Positions 27,419-36,448 are shown, counted from the stretch's first letter. The stretch is 64,000 nucleotides of DNA from [Clostridium] saccharolyticum WM1 (GCF_000144625.1 NC_014376.1:2294001-2358000); one strand, 5' to 3'. Numbers and translations are program-made. The notes: a model not told the origin generated them from the sequence alone.

Positions 27419-29158
27419 TCAGCCGCCATTAGCACCATTGCCCCCGTTGCCGGATCTCCTGACCCCGGAACCACCTCCGGCAGGACCTCCGCCCATGCCC
27501 CCCATACCGCCTGGGATCATGATGTTCTGCGAGTTGCTTACCGTAGATTGGGCCACATAAACTTCCTGATTTTCTTCAAGTCCACTGGTAATTTCCACGT
27601 AATCGCTGCTTATTAACCCTGTGGTTACTTCAACTGCGCGGAAGCCTGCCGGTATATTTCCCTGTGATTCTTTTACGGTTTCATCCTTTACATAGACCTG
27701 ATTTCCCCGTACCAGCGCATCAGCAGGCACTGACAGCACATCCTTTGCTTCATCCAGAATGATCACTCCATCTACATTCATACCCGGAAGCAGTTCATCC
27801 ATACCGTCATTTAATGTGACGGTTACGGGATAATTGGTAACCCCATTGGAGGTGGAGCTTTGCAGGCTTACATTGCTGACCGTACCGGTAAAAGTCTTAC
27901 CGGTTACTGCGTCAGCGGTAATAACTACGGTCTGTCCTACTTCAACTGATTTTACATCCAACTCATCCACGGACATTTCAAAGGTGTAATTGGACATATC
28001 ATATATGACTGCAAGCGTTGTGCTACCATTGGTGCTTTTGGAAATCTTATCTCCTGCCTTTCCAGTTTTGGTAATGACTTTACCGGAAATGGGCGCTGTA
28101 ATGGTATAGTTGTCGTAGGTATCCTGAGTACTTTCCAGTTTACTCTTGGCTGTTTCCAGAGACTCTTCTGCTTTTTCCAGGGTTTCTTTATAGGTACGTA
28201 TCAGCCGTTCTGCAGACTTTCTTTCCATTGTAAAAATGGGAGTCCCCTTTGTTACATAGTCTCCCTCCTGTACCAAAAGAGTTCCGACCTCAACACCAGA
28301 GGATACGTCTGCTTTCATGGTGGTTTCAAGCTTTGGTTCAAACGTTGCCTCCATGCTGCAGACAAAATCCCCCACCATTGCTGTGGCAGCAGTTTCCGTG
28401 GTAAGACCGCCTGGATTTGTCACTTCAATGGTAACATAACGGACAATGCGCCCGCCGGTGAGGGTCACATCCATATTACTGACAGAAGAAACCGTACCCC
28501 GGATCTGTTCTCCCGTATCCGTAAGTGTTAAAACCGCCCCATTCCCGGCTGCCATCCGGGATGCCTCACCAGAAAGAAATGGGATCTTGATTTTCATAGT
28601 CTTATCATCATAAACAGAGGCAATTTCCGTGTTGCTGCTGACTTTGTCTCCTTCTTTTATAGATAAAGATTTTATGTAGCCGTTTTCCGTGGATTTGTAG
28701 GTATTTCCACTATAATTGCTTAAGGCGGTATTATAATCATCCAAAGCGATTTCATAGCTTTCCTGGGATCTTTCCAGTGAGTTCTTGATTGATGTCATCT
28801 CCGATTCCATAGAAGAGGTGTCAATCTGGTAAAGGACCTGGCCCTTTTCCACCGTATCCCCTTCTTCAAATTCCGCTGCTACGACTTCACCTTCCACCAG
28901 AGAGGTTATATCATAAGTATCTTTTGGAGAAATGGTACCTGAGGAAGAAAGCTCAGACGTGATATCCCGTTTTGTCGCCGTGGCTGTCCGGACGCTTTTG
29001 GCCTCTGAGGAAGCCTGCCTGGATTTTTTTATACTTACGGCTGCAGTAACCACGGCCAGAGCCGCAAGGATGAGGCTCAGGATGATTAAGGCCGTTTTCC
29101 CTTTCTTCCGGCCTTTCTTTTTATCTTTTGAAAAAAACTTCTGGATGATTTTATTCAT
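27419..29158 (-). CDS. HlyD/MFP-type efflux adaptor with glycine-rich tail
   Basis: 579 residues. Lys-rich N-terminus and one transmembrane helix (about 20-42), biotinyl-lipoyl half-motifs around E-G-D-T-V-E-K-G-Q and A-G-D-K-I, a helical hairpin (about 320-350, E-K-A-E-E-S-L-E-T-A-K-S-K-L) and beta-barrel domains. The last 35 residues are almost only Gly, Met, Ser, Asn and Arg. In Gram-positive cells such adaptors span the wall next to MacB-type exporters. It is longer than MacA because two lipoyl-like regions are visible. Confidence 0.88.
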   Translation of the reverse strand: MNKIIQKFFSKDKKKGRKKGKTALIILSLILAALAVVTAAVSIKKSRQASSEAKSVRTATATKRDITSELSSSGTISPKDTYDITSLVEGEVVAAEFEEGDTVEKGQVLYQIDTSSMESEMTSIKNSLERSQESYEIALDDYNTALSNYSGNTYKSTENGYIKSLSIKEGDKVSSNTEIASVYDDKTMKIKIPFLSGEASRMAAGNGAVLTLTDTGEQIRGTVSSVSNMDVTLTGGRIVRYVTIEVTNPGGLTTETAATAMVGDFVCSMEATFEPKLETTMKADVSSGVEVGTLLVQEGDYVTKGTPIFTMERKSAERLIRTYKETLEKAEESLETAKSKLESTQDTYDNYTITAPISGKVITKTGKAGDKISKSTNGSTTLAVIYDMSNYTFEMSVDELDVKSVEVGQTVVITADAVTGKTFTGTVSNVSLQSSTSNGVTNYPVTVTLNDGMDELLPGMNVDGVIILDEAKDVLSVPADALVRGNQVYVKDETVKESQGNIPAGFRAVEVTTGLISSDYVEITSGLEENQEVYVAQSTVSNSQNIMIPGGMGGMGGGPAGGGSGVRRSGNGGNGANGG

Positions 29159-29172
29159 TTACAGCTCTCCTG

Positions 29173-30264
29173 CTAATCTTCTATATAATCAATGACTGTC
29201 CTCGTTTCGTTTCCTTCATTGCCGGTTGACATCGTATAAACCAAAACCACCGTATCTCCTACCCGCAGACTGCCATAAGATGAAAATGCAAACTGCATTT
29301 CGGTGCTTGTAAGCTCATAGGTATTGCCATCATCCAGAATGATGGCACTTGGTGTCATCAAATCGGCAGAGTTGTAAACAACATTGCTGATTTCTCCAAA
29401 AACAGCTGACCGGCCGCTTTCATTCTCATTTCCAACGGTATAAAGCCATATGGTCTTGGAAAGGCTGTGGTAATAAACCAGAACTCCATTCGAGCTTTCC
29501 AACGCAACATTTACTGCATCACTGGAATTGGATACAGACTCGCCGTCAAGAGAAACATTGGCTTCCCCCAGCTTAAAGGGCAGATAGGATTTAAGGCTGC
29601 TCTTGCTTCTTACGATCTTCGGTCCCTTAAGGCTGTTGTCTACCATGGTAAAAGGGTTAATCTCACCATCGGCTGTCAGTTCACAGTCCAGACTTTTTCC
29701 GAACATGGTTCCTGACTTGGTGTCCGTCTTTAACAGATTATAAAAGAGGTTTATGCAGTCCTCCTTCTTTAAAACCTCTTCAGCCTCTTTATTCAGGTTC
29801 TCATCCAACTCCAGAAAATGGTACTTGGAAAGCCTGGAGCCTGACTGGTCCCCAGTAAAATCGGAATTACCGTATCCCAACAAACCCAGAACGCCCTTGG
29901 CTGCATCCTGAAGCGTTACGGATTCTTCCGGTTTAAAGTCTCCTCCCAGATATCCATTCATCCAGCCCTGTTCCGCCGCAATGCGGATACAAGCTGCATA
30001 TTCATGGTTTCTGGGTACATCAGCAAATACCGAGGTATTGCTGATCCCGCTAACCGTACTCCGGTAAGAAGATGCATTTACCAGCATGCTGGCGAATTCT
30101 CCACGCGTTACCGTCATATTCGGATTTGCAGTACTCATAATCCCTGAAACTCCGATTACCTTTTTCCTTAAATCAAAATTAGCCGATGCTTCTGCTGTCA
30201 TAGTGCTGACTGACGTCACAGTCAGTACAACAGCGAGGGAAGCCACTATTTCCCGTCCATTCAT
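29173..30264 (-). CDS. SLH-domain surface protein, first gene of the export operon
   Basis: About 363 residues from the ATG at 30264 after GAGGAGAAAA. A cleavable signal peptide (cut near A-E-A-S-A) is followed by two S-layer-homology-like repeats: V-T-R-G-E-F-A-S-M-L and F-A-D-V-P-R-N-H-E-Y-A-A-C-I-R-I-A-A-E-Q-G with G-Y-L-G-G-D-F-K-P. The C-terminal 200 residues are beta-rich and unfamiliar. SLH repeats bind pyruvylated wall polymers. Its position 14 bases before the adaptor gene suggests that it is the wall-anchored outermost part or a sensor of the exporter. Confidence 0.82.
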   Translation of the reverse strand: MNGREIVASLAVVLTVTSVSTMTAEASANFDLRKKVIGVSGIMSTANPNMTVTRGEFASMLVNASSYRSTVSGISNTSVFADVPRNHEYAACIRIAAEQGWMNGYLGGDFKPEESVTLQDAAKGVLGLLGYGNSDFTGDQSGSRLSKYHFLELDENLNKEAEEVLKKEDCINLFYNLLKTDTKSGTMFGKSLDCELTADGEINPFTMVDNSLKGPKIVRSKSSLKSYLPFKLGEANVSLDGESVSNSSDAVNVALESSNGVLVYYHSLSKTIWLYTVGNENESGRSAVFGEISNVVYNSADLMTPSAIILDDGNTYELTSTEMQFAFSSYGSLRVGDTVVLVYTMSTGNEGNETRTVIDYIED

Positions 30265-30337
30265 CCGGTTTTCTCCTCTCATCTTCAAATCTGCTGCTTA
30301 TTGTAACAGGTTCCTATGTCCGTTTTGTGACTGGTAC

Positions 30338-30434
30338 CTGAAATTAGTCTGAAACTGTCACAGGGGTCCCTAATCTCTTGCCCTAATCTGGTTTGGGGTA
30401 TATTTTACCATTTTTATCTGAAAATAGCCTGAAG
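30338..30434. promoter_or_regulatory. Paired 11-bp direct repeats in the divergent regulator/exporter region
   Basis: CTGAAA-TTAGT-CTGAAA (30338-30354) and CTGAAA-ATAGC-CTGAAG (30418-30434), each a tandem pair at 11-base step, set exactly 80 bases apart. This spacing is typical of OmpR/PhoB-type regulators binding as head-to-tail dimers. The region separates the SLH-HlyD-MacAB operon (leftward) from the response regulator gene (rightward). The rest of this ~330-base gap is AT-rich promoter DNA, plus a 9-base repeat CCCTAATCT at 30368 and 30381. Confidence 0.5.
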
Positions 30435-30520
30435 TCCATCTTCAGGAACTTCGTCTGCAGAAAGCCCTTCCTTTCAGCATAATTTAAGCTTCATTCTTTA
30501 TAATAAAAGCAAATGTAAGA

Positions 30521-30549
30521 TTGCCTAATAAGCAGTCTCAACTTATAAT
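30521..30549 (+). promoter_or_regulatory. Sigma-A promoter of the two-component genes
   Basis: TTGCCT (30521-30526), 17 bases, TATAAT (30544-30549), 48 bases before the regulator start. Confidence 0.6.
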
Positions 30550-30596
30550 AGTTATCAACCGCTTCATCATAAAAAGATTGAAAGGAGAAGGGAATC

Positions 30597-31271
30597 ATGA
30601 AGGTACTGATTGCAGAAGACGAAATAAGATTAGCCGATGCTCTGGGACAGATTATGAAGGAACAGCATTACCAGGCTGATATTGTATATAACGGAACTGA
30701 CGGCCTTTACTGCGGCCTGTCCGGTGAATACGACATCATCATTTTGGATGTGATGCTTCCGGGAGAAAATGGTTTTCATGTGGTTCAGAAGCTGAGAGAG
30801 GCTCACATCCAGACTCCTGTTCTCATGCTGACAGCACGGGATGATATCCACGATAAGGTAACAGGTCTTGATAAAGGTGCCGATGATTATATGACAAAGC
30901 CGTTTGTGCCAGAAGAGCTTCTTGCCCGCATCCGCGCGCTCTCCCGCCGACAGGGGGAAGTGATTGTAGAAGAAATGAAATATGGAGATTTCATTCTCAA
31001 CCTGTCAGCCAATGATTTATGCTGCGGCTCTAAATCCATTCATTTGGGATATAAGGAATTTGAAGTATTAAAAATTCTCATGAATAATTCCGGAAAGATC
31101 ATCTCAAAGGAGATCCTCATATCAAAGGTATGGGGCAGTGATTCTGACGCAGAGGATAACAATGTGGAGGCATATATTTCCTTCCTTCGGAAAAAGCTGA
31201 AATTTATCGGTTCAAAAGTAGAGATTGGAACTGTCCGTAAAGTCGGATACCGGCTGGAGGAAATTGTATGA
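30597..31271 (+). CDS. OmpR-family response regulator
   Basis: 224 residues. Receiver with E-D-E pocket, phospho-acceptor in I-I-L-D-V-M-L-P-G (Asp about 51), L-T-A-R-D, and T-K-P-F-V; winged-helix domain with the W-G-S and V-E-A-Y-I-S-F-L-R-K-K-L segment. Start after AAAGGAGAAGGG. It overlaps the kinase gene by four bases (ATGA). Being divergent from the SLH-HlyD-MacAB operon, it most likely controls that exporter through the CTGAAA repeats. Confidence 0.93.
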   Translation: MKVLIAEDEIRLADALGQIMKEQHYQADIVYNGTDGLYCGLSGEYDIIILDVMLPGENGFHVVQKLREAHIQTPVLMLTARDDIHDKVTGLDKGADDYMTKPFVPEELLARIRALSRRQGEVIVEEMKYGDFILNLSANDLCCGSKSIHLGYKEFEVLKILMNNSGKIISKEILISKVWGSDSDAEDNNVEAYISFLRKKLKFIGSKVEIGTVRKVGYRLEEIV

Positions 31272-32524
31272 TAAAAGAGTTAAGAAGAAGGTTTGTTCTG
31301 ATCAATATGGCCTTTGTCATAAGCATCCTTTCCGCTGTTTTAGGAGTCTTCTACTATGCCAATTCAAAACGCATTGAACGGCAGACCGTCTTGTCCCTGA
31401 TGCAGGCCATTGACCATGACAGGCAGGGAAGACTGCCGGATAAGGTGGAATTCGGCCGCAGACCCCCCAAAAACCTGCCCCCTCTCATCCCCTCTTTTGT
31501 GGTGACCATAAACAACCGCAGCTCCATTGATAATATTAAGGAAAATAACATTACCGTTACAAAGGAGCTGGCCTCCACTTTGGTGAAATTAGCAGAAGCC
31601 GGAGACTCCTCTGAAGGGGAGCTTAAGGATTATTCCCTTCGCTACCTTAAGGTTACGAATGCAGAAGGCATAAAAATAGGGTTTGCAGACCAAAGTTATG
31701 AACGGAATAATTTAAGAACCCTGTTCATGAGCTGTTTTTGGGTTTTTTTAGGGGCAGTCTTTTTGTTTTTTATCCTCAGCATGTATCTTTCACGACTGGC
31801 ACTAAGACCTGTGGAAAATGCATGGCGGATGCAGAACCAGTTCATCGCCGATGCATCCCACGAATTAAAAACACCCCTCACTGTGATTCTGGCCAATTTA
31901 CAGATTCTGGCCCTTCATAAGGAATGTACCGTCAGGGAACAGCAAAAATGGCTGGACAATACAAAAGAAGAGGCAGAGCGAATGAAACAGCTTGTGGAGG
32001 AGCTTCTCTTCTTGGCCCGCTCCGATGCAGAATCCGTACAGACCCCTCAGTCAGCAAAGGAATCTCTGGATTTCAGCGACATGGTGTTAAACGGGGTCTT
32101 GCTTTTTGAATCCGTTGCCTTTGAACACAAGGTGAATCTTGAAAATGAAATTGAAGCAGGTATAAGACTGGAAGGCTGGGAAGCTTCTCTAAAACAGTTA
32201 ATCACCATTTTACTGGACAATGCCTGCAAATACGCAGGTAAACAAGGTTCTGTATTTGTCAGCTTAAAAAAAACTTCCCATAATGCAGTTTTAACCGTTC
32301 AGAATACAGGAGATCCTATTCCAGAAAAGGAACGGGACCATGTTTTCGAGCGTTTTTACCGGACAGATAAATCAAGAGTGAGGAAAGAAGGGGGATACGG
32401 CCTTGGCCTTTCCATTGCAAAAACCATCGTTGACCACCATAAGGGAAGGATCAGCCTGACCAGCGGTCCTGAGACAGGAACAGTTTTTATTATCAGCCTG
32501 CCTCTGCCTTCCCGGCAGCAATGA
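31268..32524 (+). CDS. Sensor histidine kinase
   Basis: 418 residues. Two transmembrane helices (about 10-30 and 155-180) with a 120-residue extracellular loop, then HisKA S-H-E-L-K-T-P-L-T (His near 200) and HATPase_c boxes D-N-A-C-K-Y and G-Y-G-L-G-L-S. The loop lacks a recognisable ligand domain. It forms a pair with the preceding regulator. Confidence 0.92.
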   Translation: MIKELRRRFVLINMAFVISILSAVLGVFYYANSKRIERQTVLSLMQAIDHDRQGRLPDKVEFGRRPPKNLPPLIPSFVVTINNRSSIDNIKENNITVTKELASTLVKLAEAGDSSEGELKDYSLRYLKVTNAEGIKIGFADQSYERNNLRTLFMSCFWVFLGAVFLFFILSMYLSRLALRPVENAWRMQNQFIADASHELKTPLTVILANLQILALHKECTVREQQKWLDNTKEEAERMKQLVEELLFLARSDAESVQTPQSAKESLDFSDMVLNGVLLFESVAFEHKVNLENEIEAGIRLEGWEASLKQLITILLDNACKYAGKQGSVFVSLKKTSHNAVLTVQNTGDPIPEKERDHVFERFYRTDKSRVRKEGGYGLGLSIAKTIVDHHKGRISLTSGPETGTVFIISLPLPSRQQ

Positions 32525-32537
32525 ACCATAATATAAG

Positions 32538-32578
32538 AGAAGGGAGCAATTAGGGGTTTTCCCAATTACTCCCTTCTT
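32538..32578. terminator. Bidirectional terminator after the two-component genes
   Basis: GAAGGGAGCAATT and its near-complement AATTACTCCCTTC form a stem around a GGTTTTCC loop. It lies between the kinase gene (rightward) and the RelQ-like gene (leftward). T-rich on the plus side. Confidence 0.65.
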
Positions 32579-32582
32579 CTAT

Positions 32583-33293
32583 TTATTTAGTAACGGAAAT
32601 TCCATGATCCTCAATCTTTTTTCTGATATTGAGCATCCGTTCGTCTGTCTGAGCGATTACATCCGCACATTCTCTCAGTTCTTCACTGATTTCCTGGGAA
32701 TACGTTTCCACTTCTTTCTTATATTTCAACTGGTGATCCAGGCTGGCCCAGAAATCCATGGCAATGGTACGGATCTGGACTTCAGCCCTCATCCACTTTT
32801 TCTGATCCGAAAAGAACACGGGAATCTCTACGATCATATGATAGCTGCGGTATCCGTTTTTCTTCGGATGCCGGATATAATCCTTAATGGCTATGATATG
32901 CACATCATCCTGGCGGGCCAGCATCTCAGCAACCGCATAAATATCATCCAGAAAGGAACAGATAACACGGATCCCTGCAACATCATCCAGGTTGTCCATC
33001 ATGGATTCCAAAGAAACCGGCAGCCCTCTTCTCTGCAGCTTCTCCACAATGCTTATGGGCTTTTTGACTCTGGATTTGACCAATTCTATAGGGTTTCTGG
33101 AGTTTCTCACTGACAGCTCGTCGTTAAGGACCTCCAGCTTTGTCTTAATCTCCCGAATCGCACAGGTATACATCATCATAGCTTCCTGAAACTGGTATGC
33201 CTGCTTCATAAGGGGATCCGGGACTTGAACCAGATTAGGAACATTTACTATGGACTGGTTCAATTCACTATTGGGGTTCATACTGATGTTCAT
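32583..33293 (-). CDS. Small alarmone synthetase, GTP pyrophosphokinase family (RelQ/RelP-like)
   Basis: 236 residues, a single RelA/SpoT synthetase domain without hydrolase or regulatory domains. Visible motifs are D-D-V-A-G-I-R-V-I-C-S-F, the H-P-K-K-N-G-Y-R-S-Y-H substrate loop and E-V-Q-I-R-T-I-A-M-D-F-W-A-S-L-D-H. It makes (p)ppGpp from ATP and GDP/GTP. Start after GAGGAAT. It is followed upstream by the Mrp ATPase gene in the same direction (24-base gap). Confidence 0.92.
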   Translation of the reverse strand: MNISMNPNSELNQSIVNVPNLVQVPDPLMKQAYQFQEAMMMYTCAIREIKTKLEVLNDELSVRNSRNPIELVKSRVKKPISIVEKLQRRGLPVSLESMMDNLDDVAGIRVICSFLDDIYAVAEMLARQDDVHIIAIKDYIRHPKKNGYRSYHMIVEIPVFFSDQKKWMRAEVQIRTIAMDFWASLDHQLKYKKEVETYSQEISEELRECADVIAQTDERMLNIRKKIEDHGISVTK

Positions 33294-33317
33294 TCTTATT
33301 CCTCGAAATGTATTAAC

Positions 33318-34154
33318 TTAAACTTTTTCGGCTGCCGAAACTGCTTCAAGAAGCCACTGAGCCTCTAAAAATTCAATGGTTCCCTCATCCACTGCTGCCG
33401 CGATCCTTGGATCAATGGGAATCTTTGCCAACACGGTAAGGCCGTTGTTTTTAGCAGCTTCATCCACACGGCTTTCTCCAAATACCGAAATCTGTTTACC
33501 GCAGTCCGGGCAAATTAAATAGCTCATATTTTCCACCAGGCCAAGGATTGGTATATTCATCTTTTTCGCCATATTTACCGCTTTTTCTACGATCATGGTA
33601 ACCAGCTCCTGAGGGGAGGTCACAATGATGATTCCGTCCACAGGCAGAGACTGGAACACAGTCAGAGGCACATCTCCTGTTCCAGGAGGCATGTCCACGA
33701 ACATGTAGTCAATGTCTTCCCAAAGGGCTTCCTGCCAGAACTGCTTGACTGCTCCTGCGATGACAGGTCCTCTCCAGATAACCGGATCCGTCTCATGATC
33801 CAGGATCAGATTTGCCGACATTACTTCAATTCCCGTTGCAGTGGTGGCAGGAATCATAAGGCCGTTTGGTGTCATGCCCACACCGTAATCCGAAAGACCA
33901 AAGGATTTCGGAATCGACGGACCGGTAATATCCGCATCTAAAATGGCTGTTTTATATCCCTTGGCATTCATGCCCACAGCCATCATGGAAGTCACCAGGG
34001 ATTTTCCCACCCCACCCTTTCCGCTTACAACGCCGATTACCTTTTTGACTGTGCTGGAAGGATTAAGGGGTTCCAAAAAACTTGCCTGCTCCCCCCGGCT
34101 GCTGCAGGTCTCACCACAGCTATTGCAGTTATGTGTACAATTTACCTCACTCAT
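33318..34154 (-). CDS. Mrp/NBP35-type P-loop ATPase (iron-sulfur carrier)
   Basis: 278 residues. An N-terminal Cys cluster (C-T-H-N-C-N-S-C-G-E-T-C) precedes the deviant Walker A G-K-G-G-V-G-K-S, and a C-P-D-C-G pair near residue 220 is the dimer-interface Fe-S site. D-M-P-P-G-T-G-D is the Walker B region. The family (ApbC/Mrp) scaffolds or transfers 4Fe-4S clusters. The extra N-terminal cysteines are like Nbp35 proteins of anaerobes. A HAD phosphatase gene follows 12 bases upstream. Confidence 0.92.
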   Translation of the reverse strand: MSEVNCTHNCNSCGETCSSRGEQASFLEPLNPSSTVKKVIGVVSGKGGVGKSLVTSMMAVGMNAKGYKTAILDADITGPSIPKSFGLSDYGVGMTPNGLMIPATTATGIEVMSANLILDHETDPVIWRGPVIAGAVKQFWQEALWEDIDYMFVDMPPGTGDVPLTVFQSLPVDGIIIVTSPQELVTMIVEKAVNMAKKMNIPILGLVENMSYLICPDCGKQISVFGESRVDEAAKNNGLTVLAKIPIDPRIAAAVDEGTIEFLEAQWLLEAVSAAEKV

Positions 34155-34166
34155 GAATCATTCCTC

Positions 34167-34961
34167 CTAATTTAAATCTAATATATGGAAGACGGCCTTT
34201 TTTAAGCCATCTGCGTCTATAGAATCTGTTATATATCCGGCGGTATCTTTAACCTCGTCAGAAGCATTTCCCATGGCAATCCCAAGACCAGCGCCGGTGA
34301 TCATGGAGATATCATTTTTGCCGTCTCCAATGGCAGCCATTTCATGGGCAGAGAAACCATAATGCTCAGCCATTTTTAAGATTCCGTTCCATTTGCTACC
34401 CCCTGCCGGAATCACATCAATGGCCATCTCATCATGCCACCGTATAAATTCACAGCCTGCAAGACACTTTCTCAGCCTGTTTTCCATGTCCGTAGAAATG
34501 TATGGAATCATCTGGTAGATGGGGTGATTTCTGGCTCGTTCCACATTGAAAACCGGCGGAATCCTGGTGCCGATTTCCAGCTGGACCTGTTCCACCATGG
34601 AATTCACCATATTAATGTACATGCAGTCCCCTTCCATAAAGAGGCACGGAAAAGGCTCCTCCTCCAACAGTGCCAGCGTCCTCTCAACTTCCACAGGATC
34701 TATGGGAAAATCATAAATAACCCTGTCTTTGCAATAGCAATACTGACCGTTTAATGTCACATAACCGTCAAAGGTAATTCCCTCTAAAAGATTTTCCTCT
34801 TCCATTTCCAGCTTATGACGTCCTGTTGCAATAAAAAGCAGGATCCCCGCCTTTCTGGCTTCCAAAAGGGCCTCCTTTGCACTGTCCGGAACCCTTCCTG
34901 TTTGAAAATCCCGCAGCGTACCGTCAATGTCAAAAAAAATAGCCTTAATCCGTCTTCCCAT
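34167..34961 (-). CDS. HAD-superfamily Cof-type sugar phosphatase
   Basis: 264 residues. Motif I is F-F-D-I-D-G-T-L (residues 9-16), then F-I-A-T-G-R, and motif IV A-I-G-D-G-K-N-D-I-S-M. The large C2B cap is typical of Cof/YidA-type hydrolases acting on sugar phosphates or flavin/pyridoxal phosphates. The exact substrate cannot be assigned. Confidence 0.9.
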   Translation of the reverse strand: MGRRIKAIFFDIDGTLRDFQTGRVPDSAKEALLEARKAGILLFIATGRHKLEMEEENLLEGITFDGYVTLNGQYCYCKDRVIYDFPIDPVEVERTLALLEEEPFPCLFMEGDCMYINMVNSMVEQVQLEIGTRIPPVFNVERARNHPIYQMIPYISTDMENRLRKCLAGCEFIRWHDEMAIDVIPAGGSKWNGILKMAEHYGFSAHEMAAIGDGKNDISMITGAGLGIAMGNASDEVKDTAGYITDSIDADGLKKAVFHILDLN

Positions 34962-35064
34962 TTACCGTCATTCCTTTTTAATCTGATGATTCTTATCCGC
35001 CTGATGATGCAAACACTTATGATTATAATATGAAAGAAGGCTTCTGTCTACGAAATTCATTGTT

Positions 35065-35104
35065 AAAAAGGCCTGTGCCGTCATTCATGACGCTACAGGC
35101 CTTT
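35065..35104 (-). terminator. Terminator of folT
   Basis: AAAAAGGCCTGT (35065-35076) with ACAGGCCTTT (35095-35104), extended by an inner CGTCAT/ATGACG stem. On the minus strand TTTTT ends the hairpin. Confidence 0.75.
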
Positions 35105-35109
35105 GTACA

Positions 35110-35682
35110 TTATTTTGTTCCAACGGTCCGTGTTCTGCGGATTGCCTTAAAGACCCCCATGGTATCAAGCGCTTTTGCCATGGTATAAAAAATCATGGAG
35201 TCAATGGGCCACATGACCAAGTTTTTAAATACCCTGGCCGGAAGAAGGACCATAAAGCCTTTTCCATACAGGACGGAAAGACACATGGTATTAAGAATCA
35301 CATTACAGACCAGCATGACCAGGAACTTGGAAACCAGGACCCTTCTTAAGGTGACAGGCTTCCGGTAATACATGCAGCCGTACATGATGCCTGACAGAAC
35401 TGTAACCAGAGTCAGCCCCGGAAAAAATGCACCCGCAGGCTTTAGCAGGTATTTGAGAATATCCATGCTGCCGGAAAACAGGCCTCCTACAACCGGACCA
35501 AACAGGTAGGAAACCATTCCATTGGGTATGGAAGAAAAACTGACCCGAATGTAACTTCCCATGTTAATGGAAAACATACCTAAAACTATTGCTACTGCGC
35601 CAAACATGGCCGAGGTGGTGATGGTCCTTACAGATTTCAGCTCTCTGTAAGAATCGGTGAACAAAGTAACGAATTTTTTCAT
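35110..35682 (-). CDS. folT: Folate ECF transporter S component
   Basis: 190 residues from ATG 35682 after AAAGGAGG; the longer reading frame to 35826 merely runs through the riboswitch. Six hydrophobic segments. The family pattern S-I-P-N-G-M-V-S-Y-L-F-G-P-V-V-G-G-L-F-S-G-S-M-D is typical of FolT. It captures folates for a shared ECF energising module that is not in this window. The tetrahydrofolate riboswitch in its leader independently supports the substrate. Confidence 0.9.
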   Translation of the reverse strand: MKKFVTLFTDSYRELKSVRTITTSAMFGAVAIVLGMFSINMGSYIRVSFSSIPNGMVSYLFGPVVGGLFSGSMDILKYLLKPAGAFFPGLTLVTVLSGIMYGCMYYRKPVTLRRVLVSKFLVMLVCNVILNTMCLSVLYGKGFMVLLPARVFKNLVMWPIDSMIFYTMAKALDTMGVFKAIRRTRTVGTK

Positions 35683-35741
35683 AAAAAATACCTCCTTTGC
35701 AGACCTCAAACTACAACCGGAGATAATAATCCTATCTTCTG

Positions 35742-35842
35742 ATGCAGCGGGATGCGACCGGTGTACCGCAAGAAAATCTTTTCGTCCGGCTGACAACTCC
35801 CTGTTCAGCCGGCACTTAACGCACACGGGTCTACTCTGCGAC
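35742..35842 (-). ncRNA. Tetrahydrofolate (THF) riboswitch
   Basis: On the minus strand the leader contains AGAGTAGAC, GCGTTAAGTG, CAGGGAGTTGTC flanked by the complementary CCGGCTGA/TCAGCCGG stem, CTTGCGGT and a closing GGTCGCATCCCGCTGC. These are the conserved blocks of the THF class, in the right order. It lies 60 bases before folT. A hairpin-plus-T-run terminator is not evident between aptamer and gene, so control is probably at translation. Confidence 0.85.
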
Positions 35843-35869
35843 TATGAAATTGTGTTTTGTAACGCCATC

Positions 35870-35897
35870 AGTATATCACAGATCCACTGGAAAGCAA
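35870..35897 (-). promoter_or_regulatory. Promoter of the THF riboswitch / folT transcript
   Basis: Minus strand TTGCTT (35897-35892), 16 bases, TATACT (35875-35870). The -35 box overlaps the 3' end of the PAP2 gene. Confidence 0.45.
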
Positions 35898-36448
35898 GTA
35901 TTTTTTTTAGAAATTCTTATATTTTCCACTGTGGAATGAACAAAAACAGCAATTAAAATGCCCAGGATCATACCTCCCAGCACATCCGTTGGAAAATGAA
36001 CAAACAGATACATCCTGGAGACACTAATGAGAGCCGCAAGGATCAGGGCGGCAGCTCCCCATTTCCGGTTATAAAGCCAGATGCTGACAGCACCTTCAAA
36101 GGAGGCCAGTGTATGCCCGGAGGGGAAGGAGTAATCCTTTGGATTTCTAATCAGAAGGGGGATGCTGTCATCAATCCAGCAGGGCCTTTCTCTGGCGATC
36201 ATATTTTTCAGAACCATGTTTCCGATCAAAAGTCCGGCCGCCAGAGAAAACAAAATGCAAAGACCTATAAATCTTGTCTTTTTAAAGCACAGCAAAACAA
36301 CGCCGGCAGCGATCCAGAAGATCCCGTGGTCTCCCAGACTGGTTATCTCCTTCATAAACACATCCAGCCAGGAAGTATGTAACGATTGTAAAAAATATAG
36401 AATGCCGAATTCAATTCCAGCCATTACGGTTTTCTGCTCCTTTTCCAT
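35876..36448 (-). CDS. PAP2-family membrane phosphatase (undecaprenyl-diphosphatase type)
   Basis: 190 residues, five to six hydrophobic segments. The three phosphatase motifs are present: K-N-M-I-A-R-E-R-P, P-S-G-H-T, and S-R-M-Y-L-F-V-H-F-P-T-D-V. It probably recycles lipid carrier pyrophosphate or dephosphorylates phosphatidate at the membrane. Single gene. Confidence 0.88.
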   Translation of the reverse strand: MEKEQKTVMAGIEFGILYFLQSLHTSWLDVFMKEITSLGDHGIFWIAAGVVLLCFKKTRFIGLCILFSLAAGLLIGNMVLKNMIARERPCWIDDSIPLLIRNPKDYSFPSGHTLASFEGAVSIWLYNRKWGAAALILAALISVSRMYLFVHFPTDVLGGMILGILIAVFVHSTVENIRISKKNTCFPVDL

